This document shows positions 49,413 to 58,546 of a DNA stretch of 64,000 bases, piece after piece; within the stretch, counting starts at the first letter, position 1; every line of letters begins with the position of its first letter. The DNA comes from Turritopsis dohrnii (lineage: Eukaryota > Cnidaria > Hydrozoa > Anthoathecata > Oceaniidae): NCBI GenBank assembly GCA_027922465.2, contig BQMF02000261.1:434001-498000 (forward strand). Reading direction: 5' to 3'. Below the pieces are notes generated by a model. The model had not been told where the DNA came from, searched no databases, and saw only the letters and a list, made by a program, of their open reading frames with translations. Both the position numbers and the translations under genes were made by a program.

Positions 49413-49447
49413 TGAGACGTCTACTATATTCCATTATGTACCACAAG

Positions 49448-49564
49448 TTGACACTAGTGTAAGGCGTCCATTGGACGTCCTACAGACGTCCAAAAATTTG
49501 CGGGACGGACGGACCAGATGTGGACGTCTATTGGACGTCCGATGGACGACTTATGCCCACTGGG
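49448..49564. repeat. Right subterminal GGACGTCC array and terminus
   Basis: Several GGACGTCC or AGACGTCC palindromes precede the terminal TGCCCACTGGG, mirroring the left end. Confidence 0.75.
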
Positions 49565-51439
49565 ATATAACACAGAACTGTTTACCCAGACATACAAAAC
49601 CAAACATTAGAAAATGTTAATTCAAAACATATTGATACCTTCCAACTTTTTCTTTTGCTCCAAAGTTACTACTGGACTGCAATCATTAATGAATTTTTGA
49701 AATGATATGTAGTCTGTTCTTCCCAAAACCATCAACGTCATGATTAAAACCATGAGTTTCATTTCTTTATGCTTTTTTATTATTACCTAAAAAATTAATA
49801 CTTGAATTGTACTACCGAAAACCTAATCATGCTTTAAGGATAATGAAATAAACAACAAAAAAAAAATTAAAATGAAGTTCAAGTACGCATTTTTTATCCT
49901 AAAAACAATAACTAGAAACAAAAATTTACCCAGAAGATAAAAAGTCACAAATAAAATCATAATGCCAAACTTATATATAATGCCCAGGTACGGTAACGAT
50001 TACCATAACACAAAATAATGCATAAACATGATAAAATATAAACTTAAGAAAAATCCACCCAATAACGCTTCTTTTTTGTAGGACAGTTTCATCGTACAGT
50101 AATAACTAATGAACTTCCTAAATACATAATCCATTCTTCTTCTCTTAACTAACCCTCTCAACATAATTTAACCCACCATGTGCTTCATTTCTATTCAGAT
50201 GAAAATATTCAAAAATATTCAAAAAACATATACAAAAAACCTAATCGAAAGAAAAAAAAAAGAAACTAAAAGAAACTTTGAAAACATGTTTACCTTAAAA
50301 ATAATAATTAAACACACAAACGTATAATGACAGAATTAGTATATATAGCTAAAGAATTTAACTCATGCATGAAAACATTCACATATGTAGAGCCATTTTT
50401 ATTTTTATATTTTTATTTATCCACTAATACTAACTGTGTTTTAACTAAATAGATACTATTTTAACTTTACTTCTCAATACCAATTCACATCATCATATCA
50501 TGTTAGTAAACAATATTGATCATGATCTGTAGTAGCCATTATCAACTTCTAAACTCTTTACTTTCTATATTTCATATCTATAAACAAATTAATAACACTC
50601 GATTTACTTTCCAGGATACTTTCCTTTTGTAAACATACACTTTCTCTTTGCTTTCTACTGCAATTCCACTACCATTTTTATACAGTGAAAGACATAAAAA
50701 TGCTTTCTTCGTAACTTCATAACTGTGGAGCCATTTTGAATTAAATAAAATAAGGAACAGCAATTTCGTTGCCAAAACAAATCAGTAACTGCTCGTGGGA
50801 CATGCATCTTTATGATTTGATCGTTTTAACTCTGTTTTTACTCTCTTTTAACGCTGTATTTACTAAATCCGTTTGACTTATGTACTTACGTATATTACTT
50901 TATATCTTTTCCAAACAATTTCCCTCCGAAAAGAAGTAAAACCATTTTCTTCACCAATGTAAATAAACAGCATCCTTTCTGCAGCCATTTTTAAACAACT
51001 TCAACTTCATCTACACTACTTTACTGCTGCACTCCCATAACTATTTGATAACTATAAAAAGAAATACGTAAACAGCACGTAAAATAAAAATAGACTTTCT
51101 TCATGTCGTTCTTCGTTTCGTTTTCCTCTGAAAAAACCTATATATAAAAAAAACAACATCTGTTTAAAAACTCACCTAGGCATGTGGTTATACCTGTTCT
51201 TTTATTAATCTAAAATAAAATCTAAAATACAATAACAATAAAAGTTTAACAATAAACAGTTTAATAAACAGCATGTATACAAACCTGTGTTTCTTCGTCA
51301 AAATAGCAAACGATAATGAAAATCGGTTATTAACGAACTAATTTTTTGGAAATCGTCAACCAATCAAAATGACGAAAAAAAGATTTCTTGCGTTTTGATT
51401 GGTTTAACAAATTTAAACGTCACACTTAGATTACGTAAC
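49565..51439. repeat. Diverged repeat array, right of the EnSpm insertion
   Basis: It continues the array seen at 40247-41655: ATACCTTCCAACT, AACCATGAGTTTCATTTC, GAAAACCTAAT and TTCAAGTACGCATTT recur with the same spacing. Further, weaker units extend to about 50.4 kb. Beyond that nothing is recognised; no gene. Confidence 0.45.
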
Positions 51440-51590
51440 ATTAAAAAAAGTGTCTCTCACCTCTACGTGGTTTTACGACGAAAAGGGAAAAAATAAGAAG
51501 GTTTTGACCGTGAAAAAAAAGTAAATATATCACTCTCTAAAATAAAAGTGTGAAACACAACGCGAATTAGTATAATAAGATATTTTGTTG
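51440..51590 (-). mobile_element. Helitron-like fragment, inverted
   Basis: The reverse complement matches the start of unit 1 near 19030-19150: TTATACTAATTCGCG, GTGT..CACACTTTTATTTTAGAGAG, ACGTGGTTTTA or its complement, and GAGAGACACTTTTTT. It contains only the 5' part of the unit. Confidence 0.65.
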
Positions 51591-51715
51591 TATTTTTTTT
51601 TGTGAAAACTTAAATCATTGAGTTTTGGAAAATTATGGGAAATGGCTTGTAAAAAAGTAATGTTTTGTTCAGTTTTTGAAGTCCTCCTGACACGCATTTA
51701 AGATTTGAATCTCTT

Positions 51716-52206
51716 TGGACAGCTTAATGCGGCCACACAATGGCGGTGTCGAATTAAGTTACTTTTATTCATGTAAAATTCGGCAAAAATGCAACCGTTA
51801 CGTTAGCAGGTTTTGTTGCTGAGTATCGAATTCGACATTTACACGTTACACGGCCAAATAATTATGCCGTGCTCATATTTACTTATTTAAAGCGTGTTTT
51901 CACTTGTTTTAGCGATTCAACCATGTCAGGTTGCTTGTCTCAATCTATCAGCAATAAATTGATCATAATCCAGAAGTATTTTTCATGACTATGTTGAAAT
52001 TATATGCTATGTACTATGCTAATTATAAAAACATCTGCAAATGTAATGAGACAACTGTATTTACTCTGTTCTGTTACCTATCCTCATTAAAAATTTAGTT
52101 TCGAATGATTCAGTTTAAGCAACATGTTCCTCTATTGTAACCAATTAGCTAAGTTCTTTTATATCTATCTGAAACGCGCCATTTTAATAATATCCAGCAT
52201 GAAAAT
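51716..52206 (+). repeat. Dispersed repeat, copy b
   Basis: Diverged partner of 37474-37952 in the same orientation; the shared blocks are listed there. It lies about 1 kb upstream of the first plus-strand Polinton gene. Confidence 0.6.
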
Positions 52207-53164
52207 AATCGGTTCATCCTTAAAGCTTGTGGAGTTATTAAGACGGTATTTGCCGCTTTTAATTCAACAAACAGTCGACTTTCGGGTCCGTTTAATCTAA
52301 ATTTAATCTAATTTGCTGCACATGTTCACAAGAAAAATAACTTCATTAAGAGCATTTGTCAACGAGCACTGACTTTTATAAGCATTACACAACTTCAGAA
52401 CTCATCTACGTGCTGTGTTTCGTTCCCGAAATCGAGAACGACACATTAACGGTTGTGTTTCAGAAAACTTGAATGTTGCTTAAAAAGTAAGCTCATTTCA
52501 ATAGCAACATTAGTAACAGTCATTAGCTTGCATAAGAACGGAGAACGTGTATGTCTTTAAATAGAATTTGGTAGCAAATATAAACATGAGATTCATCTAG
52601 GATATCATATAATACTTTCAACAAATCTAACAATTCTACCATGCAATTACTGTATTTTCAGATTCATGACTTAACTAAATTTCGTCCTTTATCTGTATCA
52701 TGCTGATTTAGAAACAATCTATTTCACTATCTATATTATTAGCGGCTTTCATAAGATTCGTGTTCCAGTTATATGACTACGAATTTGTATGGACTTTTTG
52801 CCAAAAAGTTTTTTAAAAGTCTCAATGTTTGAGAGACTTTTTAATTAGAGAATCAACATTAAGTTAATGTTTCTGTTGCTATGGATTTTTAAACATTTGA
52901 CTATTGTTAAAATCCCAAGGCAGTAAATTAATTTGTCAGCTGAAATTACTGCACTCTCTAACACGGGTATTTTAAAAAAGCTTATTTTCTAAAAGTAGAT
53001 ATAAAGTGACAGTTCTACGCCACCTCTGACGTCACAACCTCAAGAACCAATCAGCGTTGTACATTTATTAATAATGTCATTAGTATAATCATTCAAGTGT
53101 AACAGTCGAATTTTACTTTCGAGAGGAACACCAGCAAATTGTTACAAAAGTTTCTTTTTCAAAA
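52207..53164. other. Possible left flank or terminal region of the Polinton
   Basis: AT-rich and gene-free. The Polinton's left terminal repeat would be expected near here, but its partner is outside the window, so the end cannot be placed. The last part holds the promoter of the gene at 53165. Confidence 0.3.
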
Positions 53165-53581
53165 ATGAATTTCAAAGGTTTAGAAGAATGGTGTGTTATT
53201 GATGAGTGGGATCTAAATTCCACACAGTCGCTTTATCGTCGAACATTATGCGAAATTGTGGCGCGAGAAATGAAAACGTTGTTTATGCAAACAGTAAAGT
53301 GTTATGGATGTGAAATCGATCATCCGTCTCAACTACAACACGACTGCGTGATGAAATCTATCGAGGAGTTGGTTTTCGACAATTTCTATAATCTATTCCA
53401 TATGGTAGATTTTATGAAAAGTAATGAACTTTGTGCAAAACGCTTGAAATGCAAAGACTTTATAAGCAAAGAACAACTGTATGATGATTCGGAATGGCTT
53501 CAAAGTGTAGAAGAACTTTTATGTCAATCTCTCTCAAATGTTTATTATTCTTTCAATGAATGGTTTGAAAATGAATTGTAA
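53165..53581 (+). CDS. Polinton-associated protein with C-x2-C...H...H-x-C motif
   Basis: 138 aa, not recognised by function. It starts at an ATG in good context. The centre has CYGCEIDHPSQLQHDC (about residues 43-58), a compact Cys/His cluster that could bind zinc. The rest is predicted helical and acidic at the C-terminus. It is the leftmost plus-strand gene of the Polinton, followed after 76 bp by another unknown gene. Proteins with this kind of motif are, as far as I recall, seen in other metazoan Polintons; I cannot verify that here. Its role is unknown. Confidence 0.6.
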   Translation: MNFKGLEEWCVIDEWDLNSTQSLYRRTLCEIVAREMKTLFMQTVKCYGCEIDHPSQLQHDCVMKSIEELVFDNFYNLFHMVDFMKSNELCAKRLKCKDFISKEQLYDDSEWLQSVEELLCQSLSNVYYSFNEWFENEL

Positions 53582-53657
53582 TATTTTTATCATTCTAGAA
53601 ATAAATAAATAAATAAATTTCATATACTCTTTGTTTTAATATATTCCAACTCAAAGA

Positions 53658-54068
53658 ATGTTTCAACAATCGGTTTGTTTTACAGAAATTATACAAATGG
53701 AAAAAGAACGTCATCCAGAACTTAGCATACGACAACTTAATACTACGCTCGTTTATCAATTTTTAGGTTATGCCTATTTAAATGAAATTATTCCATTTGA
53801 TGAGATTTTAACAAAGCATCCCGATATGGGTATTAGACATGATTTCCTTGCAAGATTGTCGAAAACGACTTATAAACACTTTGTTCTTCACAATGCATAC
53901 GGTCAATTTTACATGGATTATCGAAAGGGACTGGGTTATTGTTATATGTTCACTTCTTCATGGATTCCTTCATACGCACGTACATCATCATTAACTGGAC
54001 ATATTTCGGCACTTTTACATTGTATTGTTTATCATTTGAGTAATTACCTTTGTCATTTATTTTCTTAA
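53658..54068 (+). CDS. Unrecognised Polinton-side ORF
   Basis: 136 aa with an ATG at 53658. No domain recognised. The first roughly 110 residues have balanced composition with conserved-looking RQLNTTLVYQFLGYAYL and DEILTKHPDMGIRHDF segments. The last roughly 25 residues fall in the first unit of a tandem repeat (53995 onwards) and may not be part of the original protein. It lies between the Cys/His-motif gene and the RING gene on the same strand. Confidence 0.5.
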   Translation: MFQQSVCFTEIIQMEKERHPELSIRQLNTTLVYQFLGYAYLNEIIPFDEILTKHPDMGIRHDFLARLSKTTYKHFVLHNAYGQFYMDYRKGLGYCYMFTSSWIPSYARTSSLTGHISALLHCIVYHLSNYLCHLFS

Positions 54069-54320
54069 AACTTTTATAATCATTTACACCTGGGACGTTT
54101 TTATCTTACTCGCAATCTCACTAATGTGTGTACTTACATTAACTTGACATATTTCGGCACTTTTACATTGTATTGTTTAATGTTTAGATAATTATTCTAT
54201 GTAATTTGTAATCCTGAAACAATTATAATCAATTACACCTAAGCGTTTATTTATCTTACCCGCATTCTCACCTATATGAGTACTTTTATTACCTGTTCAT
54301 ATTTCGGAACCTTTACATTA
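53995..54320. repeat. Degenerate tandem repeat of about 150 bp
   Basis: CATATTTCGGCACTTTTACA begins units near 53999 and 54149; a decayed third unit starts near 54298. Each is followed by a TATAATCAATTACACCT-like block and CGTTTATCTTACTCGCA-like block. Confidence 0.7.
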
Positions 54321-54984
54321 TAGCTACTGTTTTTCCCCTAAAGCATCATTCAAATTTTACTACAATTACCTGATTTATTTAACACATCATTTCAATGCAT
54401 ACCTTTTCAAATTTCCTCTCAGATGAATATCAAGGTGATAATAGTTTTTAGGGTAGAAATATATAAAACAGCCTTAAAATCTTCATGAATTATCGTTTCG
54501 ATATTCTACGTACTATATTTACAGCTCAATCTGATTAATAATAATAATGGAATCAATTTTTAAAGTTTACCAAAGAATCTTTAATGTAACTTGGCTGATA
54601 CATTTTATAGTTGAATTCGATTTTGCCCATCCCAACACTCCGCTGCCTATTCAAGACATCATGTCTTATGTTAGGGAGCATGATTGGGAGGCAGAGATAG
54701 CGCTGGAATCGTTGCCCGATATACTAGAATGGGCAAAGGACCAGTTGCTCGAATTAAGGTGTAAATGCGGAATTTGCAATCGGTAAGTAGATATAATTTC
54801 AAACTTTATTTTATGATTAATGTACATTTTATAACATATTCACCATTACTTTGTTTAGTTTAAAGTCACCACTAAACATTCGAGATGATGACGAGTTGAA
54901 AGAAATAGCGGAAGAAAAACGTTGTGTTGTATGTTTTGTAGAGTATAGGAGTGTTGCGTTTGTACCCTGTCCCAGTAAACACAA

Positions 54985-55580
54985 AAACGTCTCTAAGACG
55001 TCTTTAAGACGTCTTTTAACATACCCAAGAGACGTCTTTGAAACGTCTTAGACTGGTTAAAATGTGTTAACGCTTTGAGACGAGTCACAGAACGTCTTTA
55101 AGACGTCTTTAAGACGAGCTGAAAAGACGTCTTTAAAACGTTTTTAGGTCGTTTTTGAGACGTCTATTTCGACGTCTTAAAGACGTCTTTGAGACCTCTA
55201 TTTCGACGTCTTAAAGTCGTCTTTAAGACGTATTTAAATCGTCTTTTAACATACCCAAGAGACGTCTTTGAAACGTCTTGGACTGGTTGAAATATGTAAC
55301 GCTTTGAGACGAGTTACAGAACGTCTTTAAGACGTCTTTAAGACGTTTTTAGGTCGTCTTTGAGACGTCTATTTCGACGTCTTAAAGACGTCTTTGAGAC
55401 CTCTATTTCGACGTCTTAGAGTTGTCTTAAAGACGTCTTTGAGACCTCTATTTCAACGTCTTAAAGTCGTCTTTAACACGTCTTAGAGTTGTCTTAAAGA
55501 CGTCTTTGAGACCTCTGTTTCGACATCTTAAAGTCGTTTTTAACACGTCTATTTCGAAACTTAAGGGACGTCTTTAAATC
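54985..55580. repeat. Left subterminal AGACGTCT array
   Basis: About 30 copies or near copies of AGACGTCT/AAGACGTCTTT in mixed spacing, with two longer near-duplicates (around 55010 and 55250). Confidence 0.85.
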
Positions 55581-56024
55581 TTCTCCTGGCTGTAATCTTA
55601 AAACGCATGTGATTTTAAAGGTTTTTGCTTGTTAAAACATAAACAACGAAAGTATTCCTTTTTCCATAAATATTTTCTCCAATACAAAGTCTTACAAAAC
55701 ATATAAAGTTTTCCTTTAAAAAATGCAATACAACTCTTTATAAAATATCTACATGAAATTTCCAATACAAACTTTTAAATACACGCTTTTCATCTTCCCC
55801 TTTGCAATTTTTCTTGTGACTACGAAAACCTTTTATTAACTAACTCGAACTCTCCATAATTCGTACCTCTTCTTAGTGCAAATGCAGGAAATTTCGTTTT
55901 GAAAAAAACGTTTGTTTTGTAGAAATTACTTGATAACAAGACGTGTGTTCGATACTTTCATACAGAAATCACAAGTAGAATAATGCGTTAAGAAAGAACT
56001 TGTGTGGAACGCAGGTGATTACTT

Positions 56025-56286
56025 AAGCCGATTTTCCAATAGAAAAAGTGTCCTAGCGTGTCGTAGCGTATCATATTGTGTTTGTTGATTGGTTCTTGAG
56101 ATATTTATTTATAATTATCCTTTTGTTTAAATAATTTTTTATATGCGTATTGCGTTAAAAAAGTTGACTTTATTTTAACTTTTCACGTGTCGTACCGTAG
56201 CGTATCAAGATCAATCAATCTGGCCAATCAGATGTCAGATTTTAATACGATACGCTTATCAGTTTTTTCTATTGGAAAACGGGCTT
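56025..56286. mobile_element. MITE nested in the CCCAG element
   Basis: The left AAGCCGATTTTCCAATAGAA and right TTCTATTGGAAAACGGGCTT are inverted with one or two mismatches. Inner GTGTCGTAGCGTATCA-type motifs are also inverted (near 56055 and 56190). No coding. This is the third nesting level inside the Polinton. Confidence 0.72.
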
Positions 56287-56720
56287 TATATGATTCGGAG
56301 CATTGAATTTTTTAGAGCACTCGCGCGCTTTGTTTTTGTACTTCATTGTTCAACTTGTCTATACAAAATAATTCAATGAGTTTTCGAAATCATCGACTCA
56401 AAACAGGTGTTAAATAAATATCGACTATGTTTTCCCAAAAAAAGTTGTCTTTGCTTTTTGATAATAATTTGCTGAAAGCATTGAAAGCAGAATGAGAAAT
56501 GGAACTAAAATTGAAATCAGATACCCGGGTGTGTTCCCATTAAATTATCATGAACATTAATTAACGAAAAAGGTACAACACGTAGGCCCGAATTGAACCA
56601 TTTCACCAATGCATATAAAAGGACCGTGTAATCTAATATCAGCAATCGCCATTATGTCGTCAAGGACCAGTTATGACTTTAAAGAAGCGTTTTACATAGA
56701 CTTAAGAAAGGCTTTATTTT

Positions 56721-57620
56721 GTCTCGACAAGGACGTCTTTGAGACGTATTATGAAAAACGTCTTAATAAAGACAAGTTGAAGACGTCTTAGAAACGTGTT
56801 TTAAAAGACGTCTTATCTACGTCTCGACAAAGACGTCTTTCGCACGTATTATCAAAGACGTCTAAGTAAAGACAAGTTGAGGACGTCTTAGAAACGTGTT
56901 TTAAAAGACGTCTTATCTACATCTCGACAAAGACGTCTTTCGCACGTATTATCAAAGACGTCTAAGTAAAGACAAGTTGAGGACGTCTTAGAAACGTGTT
57001 TTAAAAGACGTCTTATCTACGTCTCGACAAAGACGTCTTTCGCACGTATTATCAAAGACGTCTAAGTAAAGACAAGTTGAGGACGTCTTAGAAACGTGTT
57101 TTAAAAGACGTCTTATCTACGTCTCGGCAAAGACGTCTTTCGTACGTATTAACAAAGACGTCTAAATAAAGACAAGTTGAGGACGTCTTAGAAACGTGTT
57201 TTAAAAGACGTCTTATCTACGTCTCGGCAAAGACGTCTGTCGTACGTATTAACAAAGACGTCTAAATAAAGACAAGTTGAGGACGTCTTAGAAACGTGTT
57301 TTAAAAGACGTCTTATCTACGTCTCGACAAGGACGTCTTTGAGACGTATTATGAAATACGTCTTAATAAAGACAAGTTGAGGACGTCTTAGAAACGTGTT
57401 TTAAAAGACGTCTTATCTACGTCTCGACAAAGACGTCTTTCGCACGTATTATCAAAGACGTCTAAGTAAAGACAAGTTGAGGACGTCTTAGAAACGTGTT
57501 TTAAAAGACGTCTTATCTACGTCTCGGCAAAGACGTCTGTAACACGTATTTTCAAAGACGTCTTAATAAAGACGAGTCGCAGACGTCTTAGAGACGTCTC
57601 AAGAAAGACGTTTTATAAAA
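56721..57620. repeat. Tandem array with an exact 100-bp period (nine units)
   Basis: GTCTCGACAA or a close variant starts units at 56721, 56821, 56921, 57021, 57121, 57221, 57321, 57421 and 57521. Each unit contains several AGACGTCT palindromes and the block AGACAAGTTGAGGACGTCTT. Units differ by few bases and no indels are needed to keep the period. Confidence 0.92.
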
Positions 57621-58075
57621 GACCAGCTAAAGACGTCTTCACTCGTCTCAGATACGTCCGTACCAGTTTGAGACGTCTTAAAAACGTCTTGTGTTTACTG
57701 GGGTGGTCATTTGTCGTGTTGTGTTATGTGTGCGCATAAGTTCAAGTCTTGTCCTATGTGTAGGAAGGAAATCAATTATTGTCTAGAGGTTTATGTTTGA
57801 TAGTTTTGTATTTATTTCATACGTTTGTGTGTATTTTATGTATATTTTTTTGAATAACAATTGTTAACTAATCATAATTATTTTTACTCTATTCAATTCC
57901 CCAACTTGTTAACAGTGCTTTTATAGTTTTCTCATGATACCCTTTGTAGAGTTCCGACATTCAATTATGCTATAAAAATTCTCGCATTTCATTTTCACTC
58001 TCTTTTCTGTTACATTCACTCGAAAGAGACGATCAAGGTAAATGTTTTTTTTTTTTTTCTTACTCAGAAATAAAG

Positions 58076-58543
58076 TTACAAAAAGTGTCCTGGAAATACT
58101 TTTAAAATAAAATTTCTAATTCGTTCATCATTCATTTGACAATCGTTAGTGAAATAACTAAGAATTTGTGTTAGATTTTTTCCTCTTGCAAAATGAAAAC
58201 TAAAGAATACTGAATAACCACCACAAGTATTAGCAAAACTCGATTGTATTTGTACAGTATTATATAGAATAGGTTTCTCACAGTAAAGTTCATCATAAAC
58301 TTTGTAAAATTCAGGTGATTTACCAAAAGAATCCACAAAATTAACATAGTGTTCATTTACATAAATTAAAAACCAATGTTCTCCACTTTTTGAAGATTCT
58401 TGATTGTTTACGATATATATTCCATTTACAAGTTGATTTCTTTTAACAAACACTTTAAACTGATCCAAAGCAAAAACGTCTATAAGTAATTTTCGGATTT
58501 TCAAGTCACGTGTTAACATACATCGCAGTTCATCGGTGTTCAT
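58076..58543 (-). CDS. Polinton adenain-like cysteine protease
   Basis: 155 aa, close to the usual size for Polinton proteases. The C5 (adenain) peptidase triad is visible: His56 in GEHWFLIYV, Asp71 in FVDSFG, and Cys107 in NTCGGY, with Gln98 or Gln100 as the oxyanion residue. It should cleave the virion precursor proteins during maturation. It ends the minus-strand capsid operon-like cluster, 3 bp downstream of the major capsid stop. Its 3' end faces the broken RING gene. Frame intact. Confidence 0.88.
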   Translation of the reverse strand: MNTDELRCMLTRDLKIRKLLIDVFALDQFKVFVKRNQLVNGIYIVNNQESSKSGEHWFLIYVNEHYVNFVDSFGKSPEFYKVYDELYCEKPILYNTVQIQSSFANTCGGYSVFFSFHFARGKNLTQILSYFTNDCQMNDERIRNFILKVFPGHFL

Positions 58544-58546
58544 TTT

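Larger units (their letters stand above)
41656..49564. mobile_element. Intact-looking EnSpm/CACTA-like DNA transposon (7.9 kb)
   Basis: The termini CCCAGTGGGCA and TGCCCACTGGG are exact inverted repeats. AT flanks both sides (41654-41655 and 49565-49566); the symmetric ATAT context makes a 4-bp reading possible. Both ends carry subterminal arrays of GGACGTCC-type palindromes. Inside are a spliced transposase (44632-47163), a spliced DUF4806-like gene (42763-44610) and a divergent zinc-finger gene (47520-48146), all without frame breaks. The element may be recently active. The superfamily call rests on the transposase motifs and the 2-bp duplication. Confidence 0.83.
54971..57702. mobile_element. 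CCCAG-ended non-autonomous element in the RING gene, GT duplication
   Basis: The termini CCCAGTAAACACAA and TTGTGTTTACTGGG are exact 14-bp inverted repeats, flanked by GT at 54969-54970 and 57703-57704. The left 600 bp is an irregular array of AAGACGTCTTT-type palindromes. The centre (about 55580-56720) is unique AT-rich DNA with a nested MITE. The right 950 bp is an array with a 100-bp period. No transposase. The terminal CCCAG, 2-bp duplication and GACGTC arrays resemble the autonomous element at 41656-49564. Confidence 0.88.
54547..57800 (+). pseudogene. C-terminal RING-finger gene split by a transposon
   Basis: Exon 1 (54547-54782) encodes 78 codons plus 2 nt with no recognised domain and a CKCGIC cluster near its end. 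A 76-bp GT-AG intron (54783-54858) keeps the frame into exon 2. Exon 2 reaches the first RING cysteines (C-x2-C-x11-C) and is cut after 54970 by the element at 54971-57702. After the element and one copy of the GT duplication, the frame resumes at 57705 with the His and the remaining Cys pairs in IAP-type spacing (H-x3-C-x2-C-x6-C-x2-C). It ends with TGA at 57798-57800. A C-terminal RING of this type usually gives E3 ubiquitin-ligase activity. Both halves show no decay, so the disruption is recent. No BIR domain was seen. Confidence 0.85.

Noticed and set aside
56721..57620. Regular array resembling a CRISPR
   Set aside because: The 100-bp units are nearly identical throughout, with no unique spacers, and they lie inside TIRs of a eukaryotic DNA transposon.
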